Source: an uncultured Draconibacterium sp. (GTDB lineage: Bacteria; Bacteroidota; Bacteroidia; Bacteroidales; Prolixibacteraceae). Taken from it: a stretch of 64,000 nt of DNA. Shown here in pieces: positions 8,484 through 16,979 of this stretch. The stretch covers positions 2,247,501 through 2,311,500 of the forward strand of contig NZ_OY771647.1 of NCBI RefSeq assembly GCF_963674925.1, read 5' to 3'. Position numbers and translations under genes: made by a program. A model generated the notes under the pieces. It ran no database searches. It saw only the letters and a program-made list of their open reading frames with translations, and was not told the origin of the DNA. Within the stretch, counting starts at the first letter, position 1. Each line of letters begins with the position of its first letter.

Positions 8484-9602
8484 TTATGCTGTTTTCCGGT
8501 AACGCCATATAGCCAGGCTTAAGAATGTAATTCCAAGAATCGACAAGGAAACGAGTTCCTGTAAAAGGTCGGAAATGGTTGAGCCTTTTAATACAACCAT
8601 GCGCATTACCCGCATAAAATAGTAGATCGGGTTAAGCCGGTCGATGGTTTGTGCCCAGTCGGGCATACTTTCAACCGGAGTGAAGATGCCGCCCATCAGT
8701 ACAAAAATCATCATAAAGAAAAAACTAACAAACATAACCTGTTGCTGGGTGTCGGCAAGCGTAGAAATAAACAGTCCGAGCCCCAGTACCCCGATGAGGT
8801 AAATACCGGCCATAAAAAACAAGGTGAACAGACTGCCAACAATTGGCAAATCGAAAACCAGCCAGGCGATGGTTAACCCAAAAGCCAGATCGAACAGGCC
8901 GATAATCCAGAACGGAACAAGTTTGCCAAGAATAAACTGGTATTTTTTTAGCGGCGTTACGTTGAGTTGCTCGATTGTACCGATTTCCTTTTCGCGGACA
9001 AGGTTCATTCCCGACATAAACATGCCTATGATTGTAACAAGAATTGCCAAAATTCCTGGTGCCATAAACCACTTGTAATCCAGCTCGGGATTGTACCAGT
9101 AGTTCTCAGTTATTTCAACTTTTGTGGGCGGTGTAAATTCCGGGATTCCTTTCCATTCGGCAATAATGTCCTTGTTAAAATCGCTGATGATGTTTGCCGA
9201 ATAAGCATAAATCAGTTGAGCCGAATTACTTTCGATAGCATTTATTAAAATTTGCACCTTCGATTCATCGTCTCGAATGAGGTTACGCTCAAAATCTACA
9301 GGGAAAACAAGAATAGCATCTGCTTCGTCATTTAATAGTTGGTCTTCGGCGAGTTTTTCAGATTGTTCTAAATGATGCACATGAAAAAAAGGAATCCCAT
9401 CAAATTTCGCGATCAGTTGCCTCGAGTTTTCCGACATGTCGTGGTCAACCACTACCAAATCGATTCGTTTCATATCATAGGTCGCCGCAAACACCAGTAT
9501 CAGCATTTGCATAATCGGAACGAAAAAGATCATCGGCAGAATGGTCTTGTTCCGAAATATCTGGCGGAATTCTTTTTGTAGTATGTAGAATATTGTTTTC
9601 AT
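8484..9602 (-). CDS. ABC-2 type exporter permease (YbhR/YbhS-like)
   Basis: 372 residues with an N-terminal membrane helix (FRNKTILPMIFFVPIMQML), a large extracytoplasmic domain (about residues 45-175) and five C-terminal helices. The conserved segment REKEIGTIEQLNVTPLKKYQ marks the ABC2_membrane_3 family. It is the last gene of the minus-strand exporter operon and pairs with the related permease at 10059-11165 to make a heterodimer. A GIY-YIG gene with repeats separates the two permease genes. Confidence 0.92.
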   Translation of the reverse strand: MKTIFYILQKEFRQIFRNKTILPMIFFVPIMQMLILVFAATYDMKRIDLVVVDHDMSENSRQLIAKFDGIPFFHVHHLEQSEKLAEDQLLNDEADAILVFPVDFERNLIRDDESKVQILINAIESNSAQLIYAYSANIISDFNKDIIAEWKGIPEFTPPTKVEITENYWYNPELDYKWFMAPGILAILVTIIGMFMSGMNLVREKEIGTIEQLNVTPLKKYQFILGKLVPFWIIGLFDLAFGLTIAWLVFDLPIVGSLFTLFFMAGIYLIGVLGLGLFISTLADTQQQVMFVSFFFMMIFVLMGGIFTPVESMPDWAQTIDRLNPIYYFMRVMRMVVLKGSTISDLLQELVSLSILGITFLSLAIWRYRKTA

Positions 9603-9624
9603 TATCGTTTGTTACAATAAATTT

Positions 9625-9660
9625 GTCATTTCGAAGGAGGAACGACTGAGAAATCTGTTC
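9625..9660 (+). repeat. Dispersed repeat, left copy beside the GIY-YIG gene
   Basis: A copy of the GTCATTTCGA...GAGAAATCTG repeat that occurs in several intergenic gaps of this window (10009, 35584, 38172, 38505, 57490). This copy lies between the permease start (9602) and the GIY-YIG stop (9708), and is in the opposite orientation to the copy at 10009-10041. Confidence 0.7.
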
Positions 9661-9707
9661 CTTATCTTTGTTGTCTTTTCTTTTATCGATGACTTAGAGC
9701 GTTTCAT

Positions 9708-9995
9708 TTATTTGCGCATTAAGGAATCTCCAATCATTATTAAATGTGCTAATGAGTTGTTCCTTTTTTCTTGTCTCCATTTTTTTAGTTGTTTCTCTCT
9801 GTCAATCGCTTCATTTATATTTTGGAAGTGTTCATAATATACCAAATAATGGCAATTATATTTTTTTGAAAATCCCGGAATAATGCCATTTTCGTGCTCA
9901 AATATCCTTTTTTGTAAATCTCCGGTCACTCCAATATAAAGAACCGTTTTATTCTTGTTGGTCATGATATAAACGAAATAGTTATGATCTCTCAT
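9708..9995 (-). CDS. Small GIY-YIG nuclease family protein
   Basis: 95 residues, a single GIY-YIG domain: YFVYIMTNKNKTVLYIGVTG holds the Y and the GIY-like IGV strand, then RIFEHENG, then the E of EAIDREKQLKKW. It is of the UPF0213/YhbQ size class, which consists of a lone catalytic domain. It sits inside the exporter operon, on the operon strand, but has no link to transport. Both sides carry inverted copies of one dispersed repeat, so the nuclease and repeats look like an inserted unit. The role of such lone nucleases is not established; cleavage at the repeats is an inference. Confidence 0.88.
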   Translation of the reverse strand: MRDHNYFVYIMTNKNKTVLYIGVTGDLQKRIFEHENGIIPGFSKKYNCHYLVYYEHFQNINEAIDREKQLKKWRQEKRNNSLAHLIMIGDSLMRK

Positions 9996-10008
9996 TTTGC
10001 TATTTGTT

Positions 10009-10041
10009 ACAGATTTCTCCTCGCATACTCGTCGAAATGAC
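10009..10041 (-). repeat. Dispersed repeat, right copy beside the GIY-YIG gene
   Basis: The same repeat as at 9625-9660, here on the minus strand (read from 10041: GTCATTTCGACGAGTATGCG then AGGAGAAATCTG). Together the two copies form an inverted pair around the GIY-YIG gene. Confidence 0.75.
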
Positions 10042-10058
10042 AGAGAATTGCAAGGCCA

Positions 10059-11165
10059 CTACTCCAGCCTAATCTTAAACTTCCTAACACTAACCGCAAT
10101 AAAAAACACGGTCATAGCAATTAATACTGCTGTTTCTTTCCAAATAAAAAGGATGCCGGTTCCTTTCAGCATAATGGTTCTGACTATGGTAATAAAGTAG
10201 CGGGCAGGCATTATGTGAGTGAAATATTGCAATACAACCGGCATATTTTCGATGGGGAAAATAAACCCGGAAAGTAATATCGTTGGCAACATTAGTCCGA
10301 TCATTGAAATAAACATAGCTGCCATTTGGTTTTTTGCTGCCGTTGAAATTAAGATTCCCAGACACAGCGCCATCATAATAAAAAGGATGGTTTCGATCAT
10401 GAGTAAAATAAAGCTGCCATTTACCGGTACGCCAAAAACAAAATGACCGATCAGCACAATGATAAATGCATTGGCGATCGACAGTAAAAGGTAGGGGAGT
10501 ACTTTCCCAACAATGATCTGAACGGGACGTAATGGCGATACGAGCAGGATTTCCATCGTTCCCAGTTCCTTTTCGCGAGTAATTGAAATGGAAGTCATCA
10601 TGGCCGAAATGAGCATTAAAATCAGCGCCATCACTCCCGGAACAAACATGTAGGCACTTTTCATTTCTTCGTTAAAATACATGCGTACTTCGGGTGTAAT
10701 TTGCATGGGCATTTGCATTTCTGGATACAATTTGCGGATGTAGTCGTTTACAATGGCTGTTGTGTACGAAATGGCCAGTTTTGCAATATTCGGATCGGAA
10801 GCATCGGCAATCAGTTGCATTTTTGCAAGGCCTTCTTTTCCCAGAGTTTGCCCAAAGTTGTTCTCAAAAACAATCACCTCGCGCACTTTCCCTTTTCGGA
10901 AAATGGCGTCAATGTCATCAAGGTTATCCAGGTTTTCATCTAATAAAAAATAGCCCGAAGAAAGCAGCTTATTCGTGATTTCCTGTGTCGTTTCATCTTT
11001 CGACTGGTCGTAAATGGCAATGTGAACATCTTTAATTTCACTTTTTATTGCTGTGCCAAAGACCAAAAGTTGTATAACCGGAATTCCAAAAAGTATCAGC
11101 ACTGTCCGCGGATCGCGAAAAATGTGGAAGAATTCTTTTTTTATGAATGATCTTAGTTGTTTCAT
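10059..11165 (-). CDS. ABC-2 type exporter permease (YbhR/YbhS-like)
   Basis: 368 residues; N-terminal helix (FRDPRTVLILFGIPVIQLLV), large periplasmic domain (about residues 45-170), five C-terminal helices and the family segment TREKELGTMEILLVSPLRP. It is homologous to the permease at 8484-9602. In YbhGFSR-type systems the two permeases form the membrane channel driven by the ATPases, with HlyD and TolC extending the path across the outer membrane. It lies directly downstream of the second ATPase gene. Confidence 0.93.
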   Translation of the reverse strand: MKQLRSFIKKEFFHIFRDPRTVLILFGIPVIQLLVFGTAIKSEIKDVHIAIYDQSKDETTQEITNKLLSSGYFLLDENLDNLDDIDAIFRKGKVREVIVFENNFGQTLGKEGLAKMQLIADASDPNIAKLAISYTTAIVNDYIRKLYPEMQMPMQITPEVRMYFNEEMKSAYMFVPGVMALILMLISAMMTSISITREKELGTMEILLVSPLRPVQIIVGKVLPYLLLSIANAFIIVLIGHFVFGVPVNGSFILLMIETILFIMMALCLGILISTAAKNQMAAMFISMIGLMLPTILLSGFIFPIENMPVVLQYFTHIMPARYFITIVRTIMLKGTGILFIWKETAVLIAMTVFFIAVSVRKFKIRLE

Positions 11166-11253
11166 CTTTTAAGTATTTAGTTGTGAGCCGCGAGTCGCGA
11201 GTTTATTTTTGATGAGGCTTTTCTACTTGGAGCTCGTGTCTCGAAACTCGTAA

Positions 11254-11979
11254 CTATCGTGCTATCTTCAAAAACACTTCGTCCATGTTGGTTGCATTAT
11301 ATTTTTCTTTCAGTTTTGCCGGCGTGTCGAGTGCTTCAATTTTCCCGGCATTCATAATCGAAACGCGATCGCAATATTCGGCTTCATCCATGTAATGTGT
11401 GGTTACAAAAACAGTAATGCCATTATGAGCGGCTTCGTAAATCAAATCCCAGAATTTACGTCGGGTAACCGGGTCAACGCCTCCGGTCGGTTCATCGAGA
11501 AATACAATTTTAGGATCGTGAAAGATAGCCACTGAAAAGGCCAGCTTTTGTTTCCAGCCCAACGGCAAATCGCCAATGAGTTTGTTTTTTACATTTTCCA
11601 GCTCAAGTTTTTGTAATAGCTCGGCTTCTTTTACTTTACGCTGTTTGCGGCTAATTCCGTAAATACCGGCATATAATTTTATATTCTCTAAAATGGTAAG
11701 GTCTTCATACAACGAGAATTTCTGACTCATATAACCGATGTTCTTTTTTATTTTTTCAGTTTCATGGTAAATGTCAAAACCGGCAACATTTACCTCGCCC
11801 AATGTTGGTGACGAGAGGCCACAAAGTATACGAATCGCCGTTGTTTTTCCGGCTCCGTTGGCTCCCAGAAATCCAAAAATCTCACCCTTTTTCACTTCAA
11901 ATGAAAGGTTGTCGTTCGCGGTAAAATGACCAAATTTTTTGACCAGGTTTCTTGCTGAAATGATTATTTCTTTTTCCAT
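11254..11979 (-). CDS. ABC transporter ATP-binding protein (second ATPase of the exporter)
   Basis: 241 residues, a single nucleotide-binding domain: Walker A GANGAGKTT (about residue 40), Q-loop YMSQKFSLYEDLT, a signature region with the unusual GDLPLGWKQKLA in place of LSGGQ, Walker B KIVFLDEPTGGVDP and H-loop VTTHYMDEAEYCDR. The altered signature fits the second half of YbhF-like double ATPases, in which one composite site is degenerate. Here the two halves of YbhF are separate genes (with 12122-13033). Confidence 0.93.
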   Translation of the reverse strand: MEKEIIISARNLVKKFGHFTANDNLSFEVKKGEIFGFLGANGAGKTTAIRILCGLSSPTLGEVNVAGFDIYHETEKIKKNIGYMSQKFSLYEDLTILENIKLYAGIYGISRKQRKVKEAELLQKLELENVKNKLIGDLPLGWKQKLAFSVAIFHDPKIVFLDEPTGGVDPVTRRKFWDLIYEAAHNGITVFVTTHYMDEAEYCDRVSIMNAGKIEALDTPAKLKEKYNATNMDEVFLKIAR

Positions 11980-11989
11980 GTTAGATAGT

Positions 11990-12036
11990 ATTCAGTCTCA
12001 GTATTCAGTCTCAGTAGTCAGTCACAGTTTTCAGTT
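11990..12036. repeat. Short degenerate direct repeats (CAGTCTCAGT type)
   Basis: A run of TTCAGTCTCAGTA-like 10-12 bp units in the gap between the two ATPase genes. The same wording recurs near 35620-35675, 38218-38260 and 38549-38600, each time in intergenic DNA, so it is a dispersed low-complexity element. Confidence 0.55.
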
Positions 12037-12121
12037 AGAGAATTGTGACACTCTGAAAGCTTTCGGATATTTGATCAGTTCTATATAATCGTATTTTTCA
12101 ATATTTCACCTTTTATTTCTG

Positions 12122-13033
12122 TCAACTGCGACTACTCTCCATTAAACTCATAAACACATCTTCAATGCCGGCCGGAATTTCTTCTGCCAATATATTCTCG
12201 TGACCAAGGTTTTGCAGATAATTATCGAGTTCGTTGGTTTCCACTTCATCATTCATTCCTGTAAAATGGGCATACTGACCAAAAGCATAAACGGCTTCAG
12301 CCTTTTCGTATGCCCGTAAATCGCTGATGAGTTTGTACATGTTTTGGGCACCCACCTGAATAATCTTTCGTGGAAATTTTTCCGTTATGCGTCTTGGAGA
12401 GTCAACATCAAGAATCTGTCCGTTTTGTATCAGTGCCACCCGGTCGCAAAGATCTGCTTCGTCCATGTAAGGTGTTGAAACGAGAATTGTGATTCCCCTT
12501 TTTTGCAGGTTTTTGAGCATCTCCCAAAACTCTTTTCTCGAAACAGCATCAACGCCCGTTGTTGGTTCGTCGAGCACCAGTATTTTGGGTTTATGAATTA
12601 AAGCACACGAAAGCGCCAGTTTTTGTTTCATCCCGCCCGACAGTTTTCCGGCACGGCGGTTTTTGAATGGTTCAATCTGGAAATAAATGTCGCGGATCAG
12701 GTCGTAATTTTCTTCTACTGTTGTACCAAAAACGGTCGCAAAAAAGTTTAGATTTTCTTCTACACTGAGGTCTTGATACAGCGAAAAACGCCCCGGCATA
12801 TAGCCAACCATTTTCCGGATCTTCTTGTAGTTTTTTACTACATCCAGACCGTCTAATTCCGCCTCGCCGGAATCGGGCAAAAGCAGTGTCATCAAAATTC
12901 GTATCAAGGTAGTTTTCCCTGCGCCGTCAGGACCAATCAATCCAAAAAGTTCACCTTCCTTCACATGCAGGTTGATACCTGTAAGCGCCTTGGTTTCTTT
13001 GTAAGACTTTGTTATGTTGTTTATTTCGATCAT
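12122..13033 (-). CDS. ABC transporter ATP-binding protein (first ATPase of the exporter)
   Basis: 303 residues from the ATG at 13033; an in-frame start at 13060 would overlap the HlyD gene, and MIEINNITKSYKETKALTGI is the normal family start. Walker A GPDGAGKTT, a canonical signature KLSGGMKQKLAL, Walker B KILVLDEPTTGVDA and H-loop VSTPYMDEADLCDR (the histidine is replaced by proline here). The last 70 residues form an extra regulatory tail. It corresponds to the N-terminal half of YbhF and should pair with the ATPase at 11254-11979. Confidence 0.93.
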   Translation of the reverse strand: MIEINNITKSYKETKALTGINLHVKEGELFGLIGPDGAGKTTLIRILMTLLLPDSGEAELDGLDVVKNYKKIRKMVGYMPGRFSLYQDLSVEENLNFFATVFGTTVEENYDLIRDIYFQIEPFKNRRAGKLSGGMKQKLALSCALIHKPKILVLDEPTTGVDAVSRKEFWEMLKNLQKRGITILVSTPYMDEADLCDRVALIQNGQILDVDSPRRITEKFPRKIIQVGAQNMYKLISDLRAYEKAEAVYAFGQYAHFTGMNDEVETNELDNYLQNLGHENILAEEIPAGIEDVFMSLMESSRS

Positions 13034-13050
13034 GAAATAGTTGACATTGA

Positions 13051-13932
13051 TTAGTTCCACCGAACTTCGCCTGGCATACCAATTTTTAACGTTCCATCGT
13101 TTTTCACTGTCACTTTAACTGCATAAACCAGTTTTACACGTTCCTCTTTGGTTTGAATGATCTTTGGTGTAAATTCTGCTTCCGATGAGATCCAGGTAAT
13201 AGTTCCTGAAAAATGCTGGTTTTCTTTAGAATTCTGATCGACCAAAACATCAATCTGCTGACCAAGTTTTACATGAGGAAGCTGGGCACCGCTTATATAA
13301 ACTTTAAGTTCCAGTTCGCTGATATCGGCAATTTTAAAAAGTGCTTTTCCGGCAGTTGTTAATTCTCCTTGTTCGGCGTAGGTTTCCAATATGGTTCCTG
13401 AAACGGGAGATTTTATATTACAGCGGTTTAACTGATCGGCTACCGAAGCTTTTTGCGCTTCCAAAACTTCCTGTTCTTTACTGATGATTGTGAACTGCGT
13501 TTTTGTATTGGCAATCTGTTTGTCAATTACACTAATCTGACCCTGAATATCGTCGAGTTGCTTTTGTGTGGCAGCTCCGTCCTTTAGCATTTTTTGGATG
13601 CGTTCTTCGTTGATCTTCAGGTTTGTTTTTTGCTCTTGGAAAACGTCGATTTGCGACTGAATCGACTGGCGTTTGGCAACTACCGCCGTTTGCTGCGCAT
13701 CCAATTGTAAAAGTTGCAGGTGCAGTTGCACTGTGTCGATAAGAGCTGCAGAATAGCTTGCTTCAATTTTATCACCTTTGTCAACATTTAATTCAAGGAT
13801 CTTTCCCGGAGTTTCCGCTGAGACAATAACCGTTTCCGCCTCAAAATTGCCATAAGCATCAGCCGTGTCGTTATTCGACTGGCAGGCTATAAAAATTAAT
13901 GGGAGAGAAAAAATGTACAGTATCTTTTTCAT
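13051..13932 (-). CDS. HlyD-type periplasmic adaptor lipoprotein of the exporter
   Basis: 293 residues. The leader ends in a lipobox (LIFIACQ), so the protein is a lipoprotein. It shows the lipoyl half-motifs (PGKILELNVDKGDKI and SPVSGTILETYAEQGELTTAG), a helical hairpin between them (about residues 65-160) and a beta-barrel end. This is the membrane fusion protein that links the inner-membrane ABC pump to TolC, equivalent to YbhG. It is encoded between the TolC gene and the first ATPase with short spacers (23 and 17 bp), which indicates co-transcription. Confidence 0.93.
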   Translation of the reverse strand: MKKILYIFSLPLIFIACQSNNDTADAYGNFEAETVIVSAETPGKILELNVDKGDKIEASYSAALIDTVQLHLQLLQLDAQQTAVVAKRQSIQSQIDVFQEQKTNLKINEERIQKMLKDGAATQKQLDDIQGQISVIDKQIANTKTQFTIISKEQEVLEAQKASVADQLNRCNIKSPVSGTILETYAEQGELTTAGKALFKIADISELELKVYISGAQLPHVKLGQQIDVLVDQNSKENQHFSGTITWISSEAEFTPKIIQTKEERVKLVYAVKVTVKNDGTLKIGMPGEVRWN

Positions 13933-13955
13933 GGTAATGATGTTTTGCTTGTTTT

Positions 13956-15233
13956 TTAGTTCTGTGTTAATGTGCCCGGCAAGGTTTTTCCTTTAATGAG
14001 GACATATTTCTCACGGGCTTCGTTAAGCTGAATTTTGTGCACTTCTTGTTTTAGTTTTGCTACGGTTTCTGCTTGCAATTCCTGAACATAGTCGGATGTA
14101 GTAATTGTTTCGTTCTCCAATTTTGAAGCGGCTGCTTTGGTAATCCCGGCACGCAGGTCTACCAGATTTTCATCGTTGCTAATTAATTGTTCCAGTTTCC
14201 CAATCTGTTCTTTTTGTTGAATAAGTAAAAGGTTGAGGTTTTGTATAAATGTGGCTTCCTGGCTTTGAAGCATTTCTTGCTGAAGTTGTAAAACCTGTCT
14301 TTGTCGCGAAGTTTGTTTCCAGTCGAAGGCATTCCACGAAACGCCCACACCAAAAAGGTAGTAACCTTTAAATTCGTCGAGCAACATGTTTAATCCCGGT
14401 TTGCCATATCCCAACTGTCCAAATCCGAAAAGTTTTGGATTTCTGGTTTTCGTAAGTAGATCGCTTTGAACCACCAACTGCTCGCGCTGATTGCCTAGCA
14501 ATTGTAATTCCGGACGTAGCAATTCTGAATGGAACGAAAAGTTGGTTTGATAAGTGAATGTTCCGTTTTCATCAAACTGCTTGCCTGTTAGTAATTCAAG
14601 CATTTGGCGCGATGCACTTTTAGCCGCATCCAGTTCAACTATGTTTTGTTGAAGATTGATGCGCTCGGCTTTTAATACCATTGCAGCCGAAGGTTCGGTA
14701 ACACCGTTTCTGATTCCTGATTCAACACGGTTTAACTGTTCGTCAATAGTTTTTAGCTGTGCAAGAATCACCTCTTTCTGCTGATCGACAACCAGGGCTG
14801 TGAAAAAGGCTTGTGCAACCTGCTCATTCAGTTTGTAAAGTTCAACTTCAAGTTGACTAAGGTTGCTTTTCAAAACAGCTGTTTCGAGGGTTTTATTTGT
14901 TTTGGTAAGCCCTCCGTCCCAAATGGTTTGTTGCAATTCGGCGTAAGCGTTGTATCGATCTTTCGCTACCGTAGGTATGGTAATTCCCGGCATTGAAACC
15001 GGAACTTCGGTTACTGCCGATTGATAACTTATTCGGCCGTTCAACGTTACCTGCGGCAGGTAATTGGTTTCGTGGTTTTGTATGGAAAGCGCATTAATTT
15101 CTTTCCACAGTTCCGACTGTTTCAGATTGGGATAGTTTTGCCGTGCCCATACATAACAACTGTCTAATTGAACGTTGTTTTGGGCAACTACCAACTGAAC
15201 CGGAAATAGCAATAGAATCAGAATCTTTCTCAT
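13956..15233 (-). CDS. TolC-family outer-membrane efflux protein
   Basis: 425 residues with a signal peptide (ILILLLFPVQLVVAQ), two OEP repeats with long helices rich in Q, E, L and K, and strand segments such as LNGRISYQS and FGVGVSWNAFDW. This is the outer-membrane channel of the tripartite exporter. Its start overlaps the end of the upstream TetR gene by four bases (15230-15233), which suggests coupled translation. Confidence 0.93.
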   Translation of the reverse strand: MRKILILLLFPVQLVVAQNNVQLDSCYVWARQNYPNLKQSELWKEINALSIQNHETNYLPQVTLNGRISYQSAVTEVPVSMPGITIPTVAKDRYNAYAELQQTIWDGGLTKTNKTLETAVLKSNLSQLEVELYKLNEQVAQAFFTALVVDQQKEVILAQLKTIDEQLNRVESGIRNGVTEPSAAMVLKAERINLQQNIVELDAAKSASRQMLELLTGKQFDENGTFTYQTNFSFHSELLRPELQLLGNQREQLVVQSDLLTKTRNPKLFGFGQLGYGKPGLNMLLDEFKGYYLFGVGVSWNAFDWKQTSRQRQVLQLQQEMLQSQEATFIQNLNLLLIQQKEQIGKLEQLISNDENLVDLRAGITKAAASKLENETITTSDYVQELQAETVAKLKQEVHKIQLNEAREKYVLIKGKTLPGTLTQN

Positions 15234-15844
15234 TTTATCAGGATTGAGTGAAGGACAAACTCCTTTACAGTTACTTTTCTTCTTTCAATAAAATCCATGT
15301 AGTTTTTTTGGTCATCATCAAAAAACAACAACGACAGGAGAGGTTTTGAGGCAATCGGAAATATGATTAAACTAAGTATGCTAATTAATAAGTCGCGCGC
15401 GTCCATGGTTCGTATAGTTCCCTTCTCTATTTCGTTTTTGAACATCTCAACAACTTTTGAGGATTCAAGTCCACTACTTCTGATCAATTCTGCCAGAAAC
15501 TCCGGATCCTGATGGATTTCTTTAAGTATAAAAGTTGGCAGAAATGGATTCTTCATTAACACATCAATATAATTTTCAATAAAAAATTCCAGCTTTTCTT
15601 CAATAGGTTGGTCCGACTGAACCATGCGCATTACATTGGGTATTATTTTGGAAAAAAGACTTTCGAACGTAGCGTTAAACAACTGTTGTTTCGAACGAAA
15701 ATAGTAGTGAAGCAAAGCTTTGTTTATCCCGGCTTCATCTGCAATTTCCTGCATACGTGCTCCATCCATTCCTTTCCGGACAAAAACATTCTGTGCGGCA
15801 TTTAGGATTTTCTCCTCGGTATTATCCTTTTTTAAGTTTGTCAT
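15230..15844 (-). CDS. TetR/AcrR-family regulator of the exporter operon
   Basis: 204 residues with a clear N-terminal TetR helix-turn-helix (EKILNAAQNVFVRKGMDGAR then MQEIADEAGINKALLHYYF). The C-terminal domain is helical and diverse, as usual for ligand-binding parts. It is the first gene of the operon and overlaps the TolC gene, so it probably represses the whole exporter set, its own gene included, and is released by an exported compound. E. coli ybhGFSR is likewise headed by a TetR gene (cecR). Confidence 0.93.
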   Translation of the reverse strand: MTNLKKDNTEEKILNAAQNVFVRKGMDGARMQEIADEAGINKALLHYYFRSKQQLFNATFESLFSKIIPNVMRMVQSDQPIEEKLEFFIENYIDVLMKNPFLPTFILKEIHQDPEFLAELIRSSGLESSKVVEMFKNEIEKGTIRTMDARDLLISILSLIIFPIASKPLLSLLFFDDDQKNYMDFIERRKVTVKEFVLHSILIK

Positions 15845-16005
15845 GATTTCTAATTAACTATACGGTTTAACCAGTTGGTCAAAAGTAAGAGCTTGGATTC
15901 AATTATCCAAGGAAATAACCAAATAGTTTAACCAAATGGTTAATTTTTGTTTTTTCGATAATAGTTTATCTTTACTAATCATTACTAAACCAATTAAAAA
16001 TATTG

Positions 16006-16827
16006 ATGATGACAACTACTCATAAATTTATTCTGTCGGCTTTCGTGGCCTGTACAGTAATTCTGTCGGCATGTAACTCAAAACCTAAAACTCAGCAATC
16101 GGCTGAAAAATCGGGTGAGGAGTGGATTCAACTTTTCAACGGAAAAGATTTAAACGACTGGCAGGTAAAATTCAAAGGAGAGGTGCTGGGCGAAAATTAT
16201 AATAACACTTTTCGGGTAGAAGATGGTTTGCTTCGGGTGTCGTATGAGAATTGGGAGGAGTGGAATGGTAAATTTGGCCACTTATTTTACAAAGATGAAT
16301 TTTCGCACTACCGTTTGCGTGTTGAGTACCGGTTTATTGGAGAGCAGGCTAAAAACGGACCAGGCTGGGCATTCAGAAACAACGGTTTGATGATTCACGG
16401 GCAAAGTGCGGAGTCCATGGAGTTGGATCAGGATTTTCCAACATCAATTGAAGTGCAGTTGTTGGGTGGCGTTACCGGGCATGGCGAACGTCCGACCATG
16501 AACCTTTGTACTCCCGGAACCAATGTGATAATGAACGGCGAGTTATGGGAGCAGCACTGCACCGATTCAAAATCGAAAACACAGTTTGATGACAAGTGGG
16601 TAAGTGTTGAGGTGGAAGTGCATGGCGGAGAAATTATCCGGCATTTTGTTGATGGAGAAGAAGTGCTTAGCTACGAAAAGCCACAACTGGATCCGCGTGA
16701 TCAGTATTTCGAAAAATTATTACCGGCTGATGGCAATGAAATAATCAGTGGAGGAACGATATCCATTCAAGCTGAAAGTCATGGTACGGATTTCAGGAAA
16801 ATAGAATTACTGGTTTTGGATGAGTAA
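16006..16827 (+). CDS. DUF1080 (3-keto-disaccharide hydrolase-like) lipoprotein
   Basis: 273 residues from the first ATG (16006). The leader ends in a lipobox (VILSACN), so the protein is probably a surface or periplasmic lipoprotein. Then WIQLFNGKDLNDWQVKFKG opens a DUF1080 domain, a concanavalin-like beta sandwich, with HGQSAESMELDQDFPTSIEV and GGTISIQAESHGTDFRKIEL near the end, both typical. DUF1080 proteins are frequent in Bacteroidota and Planctomycetes and some act on 3-keto-glycosides. No sugar genes stand beside it, so the substrate is unknown. Confidence 0.88.
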   Translation: MMTTTHKFILSAFVACTVILSACNSKPKTQQSAEKSGEEWIQLFNGKDLNDWQVKFKGEVLGENYNNTFRVEDGLLRVSYENWEEWNGKFGHLFYKDEFSHYRLRVEYRFIGEQAKNGPGWAFRNNGLMIHGQSAESMELDQDFPTSIEVQLLGGVTGHGERPTMNLCTPGTNVIMNGELWEQHCTDSKSKTQFDDKWVSVEVEVHGGEIIRHFVDGEEVLSYEKPQLDPRDQYFEKLLPADGNEIISGGTISIQAESHGTDFRKIELLVLDE

Positions 16828-16883
16828 TTTTACTTTGACGGAATCATTTAACTGTACACAAAATCAATCTGTATTGCCCTAAT

Positions 16884-16927
16884 CCCTAAAGGGAACCATA
16901 TTGATTTTTTGGATTCACCCTTTAGGG
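16884..16927. repeat. Inverted repeat CCCTAAAGGG / CCCTTTAGGG
   Basis: A 10-bp perfect inverted repeat with a 24-nt loop between the convergent DUF1080 and permease genes. It may end transcription from either side. Similar CCCTTTAGGG-type words occur in the tandem repeat region at 38050-38740. Confidence 0.5.
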
Positions 16928-16979
16928 GCGGGGTCAAAATTCAAAATATCATGTTGGAAAGTAATCTGTTAAAGAAGAG

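Noticed and set aside
8649..10978. Frames on the plus strand opposite the exporter permeases
   Set aside because: They are antisense to strongly supported permease genes and lack any family likeness.
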